Numbered from the stretch's first letter, positions 8,697-17,786 are shown. The stretch is DNA of 64,000 nucleotides from Streptomyces sp. ISL-1 (GCF_018614585.1 NZ_JAGGOI010000019.1:1-64000), one strand, 5' to 3'. Notes: generated by a model from the sequence alone, not told the origin. Made by a program: numbers and translations.

Positions 8697-8973
8697 GGCA
8701 CCCTCGCCGCACTCAGGCGGCGACGCGGGGAGCCGGTCTCCCCACTGCTCAAGGGCGCACGCCGATGCTTGCAGGTCCGTGATCAGCTGGTTCATCTCGG
8801 TCATCGTGGACTGACAGGCACGTAGTCCGCAGTCGACCCACGAGATTGAGCGGCGACACGGCCGATAGCCGAGGAGCGACGCAGGGCTCGCACACCGGCG
8901 TGCGGGCCCGGCACCTTCGTGCACGCCGACTCACGAAGACTCAAACGCACACGTGACGGGGCACAGCCGCTGC

Positions 8974-9933
8974 TCAGGTATCCAGCTCCTGCTCAATGCC
9001 AGAAGAGACCGCTGGCCATGGGACGGTGGGGGAACCGAACAGCGCCCAGTAGTCGTATGAGGCGCGGACCAGGGCGCTGACGCCAAGGCGTGCAGAGTCG
9101 GGCGCGATCGTGCCAATGACTCGCCGCGCGATCCCACCTGCGCCGCGTGCAGCAGGAGTAATCCCGTGCCCGAGTAGGAGGGTGGCGGTACGGATGGCGT
9201 CCAACGTCTGTGCCGGTGCTGCCTTCGCGAAGCGCCCGTAGACGAGGTCATACCAGTCCATGCGGGTGCGGGCCCATGCCAGGCGCTCCAGCCCCGTGCC
9301 GAGATCCACGGCCATGCGTTCCGGGTGTTCGGTATTCCAGAGGAGGACGATGTCGCCGAGCGGAAGGTCCAAGTGGCGAAAGTGGAGAGTCACCCCTTGA
9401 ACCTGGCGGCGATGCCACGTCGAGAGGCTGCCGTAGGCGCTCAGGTGCCGGGCGTGGAAGCCGAGGTGTGACAGGACAGTTAGCCAGCCGTCGAGGATCG
9501 ATCCGTACTCGTCGATGCTGTTGATGGGTTGAACGCGGGAGACGTTAACGAATGAGGTCAGGAAGCCTTCGCATAAGTCGCCGGAGGGGTCACGCTTGCC
9601 GGTGAAGCGGACGACGGGCTGAGGCAGGAAGCCGCTCCGGTAGGTGTGCTGACGCCCATCTTTGAGGAGTGGGTCAAGTGCCTGCACCGCGGAGATCGTC
9701 AGCTCGGTTTCACGGCCCCATCGAAGCGGCAGGCAGGCATCCTGCGGGACTCCCTGTGCCGCGAACCCTTTTCTCAGGCCGTCCAGCAGCACCGCCCACG
9801 ATGGCGGGCGACGGGGCGGCTTGTAGGGGGAGCCTCGGTGCGGATGTTGGATCTCGACGCGGCCGTCAGCAAACGTGAACTCCCAGTGACGTCCCATTGA
9901 TTGGCGGAGGGCGGCGGGCAGTCCTCCATCCAT
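8974..9933 (-). CDS. Class II aminoacyl-tRNA-synthetase-like (AlaRS-like) protein
   Basis: The 319-residue protein is the last gene of a six-gene minus-strand operon. Residues 209-220 (VDLGTGLERLAW) resemble the motif of the alanyl-tRNA synthetase catalytic core (DTGMGLERL). Upstream, FVNVSRVQPI and LDGWLTVLSHLGFHARHL resemble class II core strands. It is far shorter than AlaRS and has no visible editing or C-Ala domain. It could be a paralogue that activates an amino acid or transfers it to a non-tRNA acceptor; this is inference from one motif and from the neighbouring seryl-tRNA synthetase. Confidence 0.4.
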   Translation of the reverse strand: MDGGLPAALRQSMGRHWEFTFADGRVEIQHPHRGSPYKPPRRPPSWAVLLDGLRKGFAAQGVPQDACLPLRWGRETELTISAVQALDPLLKDGRQHTYRSGFLPQPVVRFTGKRDPSGDLCEGFLTSFVNVSRVQPINSIDEYGSILDGWLTVLSHLGFHARHLSAYGSLSTWHRRQVQGVTLHFRHLDLPLGDIVLLWNTEHPERMAVDLGTGLERLAWARTRMDWYDLVYGRFAKAAPAQTLDAIRTATLLLGHGITPAARGAGGIARRVIGTIAPDSARLGVSALVRASYDYWALFGSPTVPWPAVSSGIEQELDT

Positions 9934-9980
9934 GTCTATCGCGGTGCTGCCGGTGTGCCTTCGCGGGCTCCGGCTGCTGG

Positions 9981-11003
9981 TCAGCACGAGCGACCTGCCA
10001 TCGCCTGGAAGTGGCGGGCGGGATCGAATCGGTGCTGGCCGATCTCTTGGACCTGCTCGTGGTTGAGGTCGACCGCCTGCTCGATCGCTCGCGCCAGTCG
10101 GTGGGCAGCCGTCTCGTCGTCCTCCTCGGGGTTGGCCACGATGATCGCACCCGTCTGCTTGCACAGGGCCGCTTCTGCACAGGTTCCCGCGCGCCAGGCG
10201 AGGGCGGCCATGGGGGTGCCAGCGCGGAGGGACTCGCCGAACACGGCGGCGCCGGCCTCCACGTAGGTGCGGGCGTAGGTGTAGACGAAGGCTGACGCAT
10301 CTCGGATGGCAGCGGTCTTGGCGGGGCCGCCGAGTTCACCGACCCACTCGACGTGGTCCGATGCGAAGAGGCGGTCATGACGCCGCATGTAGGCCTCGTC
10401 GAAAACCGGGCCGACAATGCGGATCCGTCGGCCGAGTATCTGAGCTGCTCTGACGGCGAGGTGCGGGGCTTTTTCTTCGTCTATTCGGCCGAGCCATACG
10501 AGGTCCCTACCGGCGACGGCCGACGGCTCCTCCTCGTTGAGGCCGAGGTGAACGGCGAGTTCGAGGATCGGCTGGTGGTCCGCATACCGCTCGATCATCT
10601 CGGGCGAGTAGCAGTAGAGCCGTGAGCGGTTGCCGTCGAAGGCCCCACCAGTGTGCTGGAAGACCGGCGAGTGCTGGAAGGTGGCGACATCGCAGTCCAG
10701 CTCATTCCAGGTGCGCGTCCAGGCGGGGAGCGACGGGTACTCGTGTCCCACGACCAGGAGGTCGTATCCCGTGTTGCGGAACTCGCGCTCGGCGAGCGAT
10801 CCGGTGGTGATGTCCTCCAGGCGGACCGGCCTACGGACCCAGTCGTTCTCCAGGTCTGTGAGCCAGCCCGGCCCAAGGAGATGTACGTCGGCGCCTGCGG
10901 CTCGGGCGCCCACGGCGACCGCCCACAGCCATCGTTCGATTCCGCCGTATCCGGCGGGTGGAAAGGCGTAGCTACCAGGGAAGTCGCAGACGCCGACGAG
11001 CAC
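9981..11003 (-). CDS. Glycosyltransferase family 4/1-type protein
   Basis: The 340-residue protein has a GT-B fold pattern: N-terminal PPAGYGGIERWLWAVAVGAR typical of GT4 enzymes, and a C-terminal nucleotide-sugar half with LVWLGRIDEEKAPHLAVRAA, GPVFDEAYMRRHD and EAGAAVFGESLRAGTPMAAL. It would transfer a sugar from an NDP donor; the acceptor is unknown. GTG 11003 overlaps the serS-like stop by one base and is preceded by GGAGG, so translation is coupled. Its company suggests glycosylation of a small molecule or tRNA-derived product. Confidence 0.75.
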   Translation of the reverse strand: MLVGVCDFPGSYAFPPAGYGGIERWLWAVAVGARAAGADVHLLGPGWLTDLENDWVRRPVRLEDITTGSLAEREFRNTGYDLLVVGHEYPSLPAWTRTWNELDCDVATFQHSPVFQHTGGAFDGNRSRLYCYSPEMIERYADHQPILELAVHLGLNEEEPSAVAGRDLVWLGRIDEEKAPHLAVRAAQILGRRIRIVGPVFDEAYMRRHDRLFASDHVEWVGELGGPAKTAAIRDASAFVYTYARTYVEAGAAVFGESLRAGTPMAALAWRAGTCAEAALCKQTGAIIVANPEEDDETAAHRLARAIEQAVDLNHEQVQEIGQHRFDPARHFQAMAGRSC

Positions 11004-12295
11004 TATGCCTCCGGTGTTCCGTCCGCCGCGATGCGGCGGAAGCCTAGGTACGGGAAGAGCGATTCGGGGAGGACGATGGAGCCGTCCTGCTGCTGGCACT
11101 GTTCGATCAGGGCGGCCACGGTGCGGCCGATGGGCAGGCCGGATCCGTTGAGGGTGGCGACGAGCTTGGGCTTGCCGTCCTCGCCGCGGGTGCGGATGTT
11201 GGCTCGGCGGGCCTGGAAGGTGCCGAAGTTTGAGACGGACGAGATTTCGCGGTAGGTGTTCTGGCTCGGGATCCACACCTCGATGTCGTAGGTGAGCTGG
11301 GCGGAGAAGCCCGTGTCACCGGCGGCGAGGGTGACGACCCGGTAAGCGAGGCCCAGCTCCTTAAGGCACGCCTCGGCGTGGCCGACCAGCTTCTCCAGTT
11401 CGGCGTCGGCGGTCTCCGGGTCGACGATCCGGACGATCTCCACCTTGGCGAACTGATGCTGGCGGATCAGGCCCCTGGTGTCGCGGCCGTACGACCCTGC
11501 CTCGGAACGGAAGCACGGGGTGTGCGCGGTCATTGCCAGCGGCAGCTTGGTCGGCGGGATGATCTCGTCGGCGTAGAGGTTGGTCAGCGGCACCTCGGCA
11601 GTCGGGATCAGGAACAGCTCCCGGTCGGCGACGCCGGTCTTGAACAGGTCCTCCTCGAACTTGGGCAGCTGCCCGGTGCCCGTCATGGTCTTGCGAGTGA
11701 CCAGGTATGGAACCGCGTGCTCGACGTACCCGTGCCGCCGAGTGTGGATGTCGAGGAAGAGCGTGGCCAGGGCGCGCTCAAGGGCTGCGCCAGCGCCACG
11801 GGAGACCGCGAAGCGGGGGCCGGACAGCTTCGTCGCGCGCGCGAAGTCGAGAATGCCGGTGCCCTCGCCCAGGTCGACGTGGTCCTTCGGCTCGAACGAG
11901 AACGTGGGCGGAGTGCCTACACGCCGGGCTTCGACCGCGAACTCCTCGGAGTCGCCGTCCGGGGCCGCGTCGTCCGGCAGGTTCGGGATGCTCAGGAGCA
12001 GGTCGCGGAGCTGCTCCTGTACCTGCTCCTGCTCGGCGTCGATGTCCCGAATCTGGTCCTTCAGCTCGCGGGCGCGCTCCTTCAGCTTGGAGATGTCGCC
12101 GCCCTGCTTGGCCGTCTGCTGGACCTCGCTCGCCACCCGCTTGGACTCAGCCCGCAGCTCGTCGGCCGAGCGGATGTTCTGGTTGCGCCGAGACTGAAGG
12201 CTCTCCAGCACGGACAGGTCCAGGGAGTAACCGCGACGAGCGAGCCGACGAACGGCTTCGGCCCCCATTTCAATCAGGGCGCGAGCATCATGCAT
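11003..12295 (-). CDS. serS: Seryl-tRNA synthetase (probable second copy)
   Basis: The 430-residue protein is full length for bacterial SerRS: an N-terminal antiparallel coiled-coil arm (about residues 25-105), TAEVPLTNLYADE, motif 2 (CFRSEAGSYGRDTRGLIRQH) and motif 3 (GSGLPIGRTVAALIE). It charges tRNA-Ser with serine. The start ATG 12295 overlaps the preceding phosphatase gene by 8 bases. A housekeeping serS normally stands elsewhere; in an operon with AdoMet synthetase, kinase and glycosyltransferase genes, this copy may give serine-analogue resistance or supply seryl-tRNA to a pathway. That role is inferred. Confidence 0.85.
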   Translation of the reverse strand: MHDARALIEMGAEAVRRLARRGYSLDLSVLESLQSRRNQNIRSADELRAESKRVASEVQQTAKQGGDISKLKERARELKDQIRDIDAEQEQVQEQLRDLLLSIPNLPDDAAPDGDSEEFAVEARRVGTPPTFSFEPKDHVDLGEGTGILDFARATKLSGPRFAVSRGAGAALERALATLFLDIHTRRHGYVEHAVPYLVTRKTMTGTGQLPKFEEDLFKTGVADRELFLIPTAEVPLTNLYADEIIPPTKLPLAMTAHTPCFRSEAGSYGRDTRGLIRQHQFAKVEIVRIVDPETADAELEKLVGHAEACLKELGLAYRVVTLAAGDTGFSAQLTYDIEVWIPSQNTYREISSVSNFGTFQARRANIRTRGEDGKPKLVATLNGSGLPIGRTVAALIEQCQQQDGSIVLPESLFPYLGFRRIAADGTPEA

Positions 12296-12998
12296 GAGGG
12301 GAATCCTTCTGATCCGGCGAGTGAGATACGGAATCGACGGTAGCAACCGCCGAGCCCTCACCGATCCGGAATATCCCCGGGTCATCATGGTCGGCGCGAT
12401 CTCGGTGACCGCCCATCCCAAGATCGCTCAACAGCACCGTAACCCAGCCAGGCAGCTCGTCGTCAGGTATGGCGATCGGCTCGACGTAGGGCGCCTCAGG
12501 GAAGAAGAGTGGCATCGCCTCGTTGGGGGATCGGTTCCTGTGCCAGAGAAGCACGGAGACCAGAAGGCCGTGGCCAACAAGGACTCGGGGGCCGGGGTGT
12601 TCCAGGGCAGCGAGTAATCCCTTGAGCATCCTCCGGATGCCGTCTCGCTGGGACTCGGTGCCGCCCGGTGGGCGCTTGTCGGCGCCGTCACCATCAAGCC
12701 AGACCGCGTATTCCAGGAACGGGCTGCCTTCGAAATGTCCGTAGTCGAGTTCATTCAGCCGAGGGTCGATGGCCAGCTCCGCAGCTGGAACACCCATGAG
12801 CAGTGAAGCTGTCTGCTGGGCGCGCGGGAATTCGCTGGTCAGCCACGTCCTCACGGTGTGGAGGGGGAGAGTGGACCAGCCTCGGCTCAGCGACTGCCGG
12901 CCTTCCTCGGTCAACTGGATGGGTTTGGACGGGTCGCCATTGACGAGGTACCGCCTGCTGTAGTTCGTCTGTCCGTGGCGGAGGATGTAGGTGGTCAC
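12288..12998 (-). CDS. Histidine phosphatase (phosphoglycerate-mutase-like) protein
   Basis: The 236-residue protein has the RHG active site near the N-terminus (Arg7-His8-Gly9 in YILRHGQTN), the acid in LNELDYGHFEG, and the second catalytic His in VLVGHGLLVS. It would hydrolyse or transfer a phosphate on a small metabolite. GTG 12998 overlaps the kinase stop (GTGA) and follows AAGGAGGG. The paired kinase gene upstream suggests the two act on one phosphorylated intermediate, or oppose each other. Confidence 0.75.
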   Translation of the reverse strand: MTTYILRHGQTNYSRRYLVNGDPSKPIQLTEEGRQSLSRGWSTLPLHTVRTWLTSEFPRAQQTASLLMGVPAAELAIDPRLNELDYGHFEGSPFLEYAVWLDGDGADKRPPGGTESQRDGIRRMLKGLLAALEHPGPRVLVGHGLLVSVLLWHRNRSPNEAMPLFFPEAPYVEPIAIPDDELPGWVTVLLSDLGMGGHRDRADHDDPGIFRIGEGSAVATVDSVSHSPDQKDSPHA

Positions 12999-13921
12999 AA
13001 GTCCCTCCTTGGAATCGACGCGGATAGGTTGGAGAGCACTTCCGCGATCCGCGGTGCTCTTGGATCCCCGGTCTCCAGGTAGAAGAGGAGTCCGTCCAGG
13101 GCCAGCGCCCTGCACCACGGCGCGAGTATCGGGATGGGGATCCGGGAAATCCGGGCGGCAGCGGCCAGCCGCCCGTCCGTCCCGCATCCGAGGTCGTAGT
13201 AGACGGTCCAGAAGGCCCAGTCGAATGCCGCGTCGCCGACCATGGGCAGCGGATCGAGCAGGCGCGGGTGCCCTGACCAGTCGAACGGCACGTTCTCCCG
13301 GTACAGGTCCGCGTGCAGGACCGTGGCCCGACCTGCGTCTTCCTGTAGGCCGGCGAGCGCCGGGAACGTAGCGTCAACGAGAGGGCGCAACGGGCCGAAG
13401 TCGAATGCCTGCACCCGTTGCTGGATCCGTGGCAGCACTTCCGTGCGGAGGTGGTCGGCGAGCAGGGGGAGGCCGTCTGGTCGGCTTCTGCGCCGCCCGA
13501 TGGTGTGCAGCCCCTGGAGGGCGGCAGCCACCATCTGCACCTCGCGCTGTGGCCGATCGGCGCCACCAGGGCGTCCTCCCACCAGTTCCAGTGCGGCCAC
13601 CGCTAGATCCTCTGCGGCCTCGACGATGTCCGCCGTCGGCCCGTTGGCCCACAGCTGCAGCGCGCTGACCTCGTGGCGGTACCGGGTGGGGTCGGTCCAA
13701 GCTTTGAGCAGCAGCGGACGCCCGTCGAGGGTGGCCGCTGTTGCGATCACCGAGGCGTGTCCGGCGTCGTGATAGGCGCCGAGTGAGAGCTTCCAGCGTT
13801 CCGCGGCCTGCGCCAGTAGGTCAGGCGCTGCGTCAAGCCACACCCGGGCCCCCGGCCCATAGTGCGTGAGCAATCGCTGCTGACATGCCGAGGGAACCTC
13901 TCCGAGCGTCCGCTTTGCCAT
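12995..13921 (-). CDS. Aminoglycoside-phosphotransferase-fold kinase
   Basis: The 308-residue protein has the APH/choline-kinase pattern: RPLLLKAWTDP for the ATP-binding lysine, the catalytic loop VLHADLYRENV (His-x-Asp-x4-Asn) and the metal-binding Asp in RLLDPLPMVGDAAFDWAFW. It would phosphorylate a hydroxyl of a small molecule; resistance and biosynthetic roles are both possible. Its ATG overlaps the metK-like stop by one base. It is the second gene of the operon. Confidence 0.75.
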   Translation of the reverse strand: MAKRTLGEVPSACQQRLLTHYGPGARVWLDAAPDLLAQAAERWKLSLGAYHDAGHASVIATAATLDGRPLLLKAWTDPTRYRHEVSALQLWANGPTADIVEAAEDLAVAALELVGGRPGGADRPQREVQMVAAALQGLHTIGRRRSRPDGLPLLADHLRTEVLPRIQQRVQAFDFGPLRPLVDATFPALAGLQEDAGRATVLHADLYRENVPFDWSGHPRLLDPLPMVGDAAFDWAFWTVYYDLGCGTDGRLAAAARISRIPIPILAPWCRALALDGLLFYLETGDPRAPRIAEVLSNLSASIPRRDL

Positions 13922-15171
13922 CAGCTCAGCACGATCCCGTCGGAGACGAGCTCGTCCGTCAGGGCTGGGAACTCGCCGAGGGTCTCCGTGATCAGCGCCT
14001 GTACCTTGTCGACCTCGGCGTCAGGAGCGGACAGGCGGACAAGGATGCGCCAGGGCTGGTCGAGCCGTTGCCCGGTGGTGCTGACCAGGTGGACCTCCGC
14101 GTACCCCTCGGTCGCCTCGTGGAGCCGGTTGGCGAGTCGCTGCGCGGCGATGTTGTAGAGCTTGCCGACGTGGTAAACCGGGTTCTTGCCGTTGGCCCCC
14201 TCCAGGTTCATCGGCCGTAAGGGGGTGATGAGCCCGTTGACACGGTTGCCCCGGCCCACGACACCCTCGTCGCCGGATTCGATCGAGCTGCCGGTGTAGG
14301 TCAGATACAGCTCGTCCTTCTCCGGGACATCACGCGCATTCAGCCGGAAGTGGGCCTGTGCACCAGGCAGCCGGAGGCTGGCGAGCCGGTGGCACTCGGC
14401 CAGGACGGACTCCGCGTTGCGGACGTACTCCGCTCGACTGCCGACGTGGCGTGATTTCTGGGGTACGCACAGCACGACGTCCGCCTGGTCTCCGTCCCAG
14501 TACCCCATGAGCTTGACGTCCGAGCCGCACCACGCGCGGGCGCGGGTGAAGTTGCTCTCTCCGGAGAAGTGGTTCACCAGCTCCCTCACAAAGGACTCGA
14601 AGGGGTTCTCCGGGGCCCAGCCGGTGCCGAGGGACGTGTCGTTCGAGAGCCGCACTCGCCGCTCCCGGAGGTCTTCTATGGAGCGCGGGTTGAACCAGCG
14701 CGTACGGTCCGGCACCCCGTCACCGGTGAGGACGGCGCCCGGGCTCGAATTACTCGTGATGTTGAAGGTGATGTCGAGGTGGTCCGAGACCTCGGCGAGC
14801 CGCTCGGTGAAGAACGCCCTGACCTCGGCTTCCACGATCTCCGCAACGGGGATGCGCTCACCACCGCACATGGGTGCCGCCCGGCCGTTGACCAGGACAC
14901 GCACCGGGGACGTCATCTCGCCAGCTCCGTAGCGGACTTCGCTAGCTCCGCCGAGGAGGGCGAGCTTGTCGAAGTTGTGGTGCAGCACGGCGCCAAAGTG
15001 CTGAACGGTGTAGCGGCTGTAGGCGCGGGACAATCGCTCGGCGAGATGGTCGGCGAGTGTGTCCGGGTGGCCGAGGCCCTTGCGCTCGACGATCGTCGTC
15101 GCGTCCGGCGTGGCCGTGCCAGTCTCGATGACGAGGTGGCTGTTTCCGGAGGTCGTGCTCGTGCGAGGCAT
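13921..15171 (-). CDS. Archaeal-type S-adenosylmethionine synthetase
   Basis: The 416-residue protein belongs to the archaeal MAT family, not the usual bacterial MetK: VERKGLGHPDTLADHLAERL near the N-terminus, DITFNITSN, GTGWAPENPFESFVRELV, and GRGNRVNGLITPLRPMN with GANGKNPVYHVGKLYNI. It makes AdoMet from methionine and ATP. It is the first gene of the minus-strand operon and is divergent from the HTH-TPR gene. An archaeal-type MAT in a Streptomyces accessory operon suggests dedicated AdoMet supply or a related nucleotidyl chemistry. GGGAG precedes the ATG by 7 bases. Confidence 0.8.
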   Translation of the reverse strand: MPRTSTTSGNSHLVIETGTATPDATTIVERKGLGHPDTLADHLAERLSRAYSRYTVQHFGAVLHHNFDKLALLGGASEVRYGAGEMTSPVRVLVNGRAAPMCGGERIPVAEIVEAEVRAFFTERLAEVSDHLDITFNITSNSSPGAVLTGDGVPDRTRWFNPRSIEDLRERRVRLSNDTSLGTGWAPENPFESFVRELVNHFSGESNFTRARAWCGSDVKLMGYWDGDQADVVLCVPQKSRHVGSRAEYVRNAESVLAECHRLASLRLPGAQAHFRLNARDVPEKDELYLTYTGSSIESGDEGVVGRGNRVNGLITPLRPMNLEGANGKNPVYHVGKLYNIAAQRLANRLHEATEGYAEVHLVSTTGQRLDQPWRILVRLSAPDAEVDKVQALITETLGEFPALTDELVSDGIVLS

Positions 15172-15502
15172 AGCGAACTCCCATCCCAGGGTTGGCAGAG
15201 CAGAGGCGTGCAGGCGTCAGCGGACGTGACAGATGAACGAAGCGATGCCTGAGGACTGACGCCAACAGCGCGGAGAGGCGAGACGGAACGATCCATTGAC
15301 ATGGCACACCGACTCCTCGCCGAGTAGTAAGGCTTGGATCTAGAGGTGCCATCGTCACGGATCAAGAGGACCCATTCAAGGACTCTGATAGGTCATCAAA
15401 AGGACGCTGAAAGGGCTTTGTTGACCTTGCGAGGGTGATATTGCGCCGCGATGGGGACTCCCCTGGCAGTCTCTGACGAGAGTTCGCCCCCGGAGGTGGT
15501 TC
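15172..15502. promoter_or_regulatory. Divergent promoter region of the metK-like operon and HTH-TPR gene
   Basis: No gene is convincing in these 331 bases, which must hold the promoters of both divergent units. GGAGGTG lies just before ATG 15503. On the minus strand a Ser-rich frame starts at 15302 after GAGGAG but runs far into the metK-like gene. No clear -35/-10 pair, SAM riboswitch or long dyad could be recognised by eye. Confidence 0.4.
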
Positions 15503-16777
15503 ATGTCCCGTCCCGCAGGCAACACCCGACTCAAGGCCGCTCGCGTGGCTGCCGGATACAACTCCCAACAGGCCCTCGCTGATGCCATCACCACGGCCGC
15601 ACCCAGGCTCGGCATTCGAGGACTCGCCGTCGGAGTCCGTCAGATCCGGCGTTGGGAGTCCGCCACGCCACCCTGGCCCCAGCCTGATGTCCACCGGGTT
15701 CTGACCCACCTGCTGGGCCAGAGCATGGAGGACCTGGGTTTCACCCCGCCCTGGGAGGCTGTGGGACGCCAGCCCGATACGACGGTCCGAAGCACCGCAC
15801 GCACACTTCGGACAGGAACAAGGCTGGCTCCAGTGCCCGCTCAGTCCACCACCGCCAGGCAGCCAGCCACTGTCGGCAGGGACTTCGAGACCATTACGCG
15901 TTCCCATCGGCACCTGTACTGGTCCGTGGCCCCCGCCACCCTGCACCCAGCGGTCCTGGAGCACGCCCGGCTCGGCTGTGCGCTTCTGCCCGAGACGGCG
16001 AACCCCACCCGCCGAATTCTCGCAGCCGCCCTCTCCGAGTCCTACCTGCTCGTCGGCCGCGTCGAGTTCTTCGACCTGCGCCAGCCCGACCAGGCTTCGG
16101 AAACTCTCCTGCGGGCTCTTCAGGCCGCAGGCGAAGCAGACGACCCGCTCCTCGGGTCGGCCATCCTTGCCCACATGGCCTTCATACCTGGGTGGGCAGG
16201 AGACCGGGATGCTGCGGTCGAGCGCATGGTGGCCGCCCGCACCTACGCACGCCGAGGAGACGCCTCAGCGGAACTCTGGGCCTGGTTGGACGCAGTCGAG
16301 GCGGAATGCGAGACCCGCTGCGGCAATCCTCGCGACGCACTCCACCTGATCGGCCATGCCGAGGACACCCTCGCCGTGGGTTCCGAGTACCCCACACCAG
16401 CTTGGCTGGACTGGTTCAGCCCCGTCCGCCTCGCCGCCTTCAAAGGCAACACCCAGCTCACGGCCGGCCACCTGCCCCAAGCCCGCCAGACCCTCCACCA
16501 GGTCCTCGACGACCTGCCACCCGAGTCCGACAAGCAGCGCACCGTCGTCCTCGGCGACCTCGCCGCGGTCGAAGCCGCGGACAACCGCCCGGAGGAGGCA
16601 TGCCGGTACGCCACCCAAGCTCTCGATCAGCTCTCCATCACCTGGTACGCCACAGGCATGGACCGCATCCGGGAGGTCCGGCGCACGCTCGCCCCCTGGC
16701 AGAACGAGCAATGCGTCCGCGACCTCGACGACCGTCTCTACGACTGGGGTACGACAGTCAGTGCTCTCCAGCGTTGA
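15503..16777 (+). CDS. HTH (XRE-like) regulator with TPR domain
   Basis: The 424-residue protein has an N-terminal XRE-like DNA-binding domain (TRLKAARVAAGYNSQQALAD, then RQIRRWESATPPWP, residues 8-60). A linker follows, then a long tetratricopeptide-like helical region (about residues 140-410). Streptomyces uses many such proteins to control neighbouring metabolic genes. Being divergent from the metK-serS operon, it is the likely local regulator. GGAGGTG is well placed before the ATG. Its 3' end overlaps the HAD gene tail by 20 bases. Confidence 0.75.
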   Translation: MSRPAGNTRLKAARVAAGYNSQQALADAITTAAPRLGIRGLAVGVRQIRRWESATPPWPQPDVHRVLTHLLGQSMEDLGFTPPWEAVGRQPDTTVRSTARTLRTGTRLAPVPAQSTTARQPATVGRDFETITRSHRHLYWSVAPATLHPAVLEHARLGCALLPETANPTRRILAAALSESYLLVGRVEFFDLRQPDQASETLLRALQAAGEADDPLLGSAILAHMAFIPGWAGDRDAAVERMVAARTYARRGDASAELWAWLDAVEAECETRCGNPRDALHLIGHAEDTLAVGSEYPTPAWLDWFSPVRLAAFKGNTQLTAGHLPQARQTLHQVLDDLPPESDKQRTVVLGDLAAVEAADNRPEEACRYATQALDQLSITWYATGMDRIREVRRTLAPWQNEQCVRDLDDRLYDWGTTVSALQR

Positions 16778-17417
16778 ACTTGGCGATCCTCTCCGGCAGC
16801 TCCGCGAGCGAGTCGATCCGCATGGTCGTGATTGCTTCAGCGTCCGGATCGCGCTGCTGGATCGTGCCCCACGGCCCGCGCCGGATCAGCGCCGTCAGCA
16901 GCCCGGCCTGCACGGCTGGGCGGATGTCGTTGTCGAGTCGGTCACCGACATAGAGAATCTCGCTCGGTTCGGCAGGAGTCGCCTCGATGACGCGCTCGAA
17001 GAACGCCACATCAGGCTTCGAAGCCCCCCAGTCATCACTGGTGGCGATCAGATCGGACGGCAGATCCAGCCCGCGCAGCAGCCCGCCGGCCCGCACGGTC
17101 TGATTCCCCGCGATCCCCACCCACAGCCCGGCCTCCCGCAACGCCGCGAGCGTCGGCCGCACATCCGGGTACAGATCCTCCTCTCCGAACCACTCAGGCT
17201 GTCCGGCAGCCGCGCGCCTCTCCCGTTCCTCGGCCAGATCGAACCCGGGCTGGAACTCCTGGAACGTCTCGCGGTAGTCCCGGCCCTGCGCGATGACCGC
17301 TCCGAACATGGCCGCGAAGGTATGCCTCGGCACCCCCAGCCAGTCCGCCCAGGTACCGTATTCTCGGGTCTCGTTCACGAGGCACTCACCGACGTCGAAC
17401 ACCACTGCACGAATCAT
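16758..17417 (-). CDS. HAD-superfamily hydrolase
   Basis: The 219-residue protein shows motif I as VVFDVGEC, keeping the nucleophile Asp8 but replacing the second acid with Gly. It also has motif II near WVGIAGNQT, the motif III lysine in GASKPDVAFFERVIE, and motif IV ILYVGDRLDNDI. It is probably a small-molecule phosphatase; the altered motif I may change activity. ATG 17417 was chosen because conserved sequence begins there. It is convergent with the HTH-TPR gene and may belong to the same metabolic unit. Confidence 0.75.
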   Translation of the reverse strand: MIRAVVFDVGECLVNETREYGTWADWLGVPRHTFAAMFGAVIAQGRDYRETFQEFQPGFDLAEERERRAAAGQPEWFGEEDLYPDVRPTLAALREAGLWVGIAGNQTVRAGGLLRGLDLPSDLIATSDDWGASKPDVAFFERVIEATPAEPSEILYVGDRLDNDIRPAVQAGLLTALIRRGPWGTIQQRDPDAEAITTMRIDSLAELPERIAKFNAGEH

Positions 17418-17786
17418 GTTTGGCAGGGTAGACGGTGCCGAGTCGGCAAGCACGAGCCCCTGGGACGCTTGCGAGTGACTGCCCGCGCGCCATCATCCTC
17501 AGCGGGATCCGTTGCCGTTCCTTGGAGATCTTCCCTGTGAGGCTCGTATCCGATGCTCTCGCTCGTGCATAGCCCGAGGCCGAGGCATCCTTCATGTGCT
17601 GCCGCCCAGCCCGTCAACGGTACCCGTGCACCCGTACAGGGTGCCGCGCCAGTTGGTCGGGGATGGGCGAAGTCAGGTATGGAGCAGGCGTAAGGTAGAT
17701 GTCTGCCCCGCGGAGCCGAGTGACCGATTTCCAGGGCGCATGTCGGTCTCCTCGTGTACGAATCTCCTATGGGGAGCGCAGCGGGG
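17418..17786. other. Gap between HAD gene and hsdR
   Basis: No credible gene was seen in these 369 bases. It separates the metabolic half of the island from the defence half and should carry the hsdR promoter. A change towards lower GC begins downstream of it. No att site or repeat is evident. Confidence 0.4.

Noticed and set aside
15172..15302. Ser-rich leader peptide (MSMDRSVSP...) as an attenuator of the metK-serS operon
   Set aside because: It has a GAGGAG site, but the frame runs over 250 bases into the metK-like gene instead of stopping before it, and no terminator/antiterminator hairpins were found.
15172..15360. SAM riboswitch before the AdoMet synthetase
   Set aside because: No conserved SAM-I/SAM-II core or terminator could be recognised in the leader.
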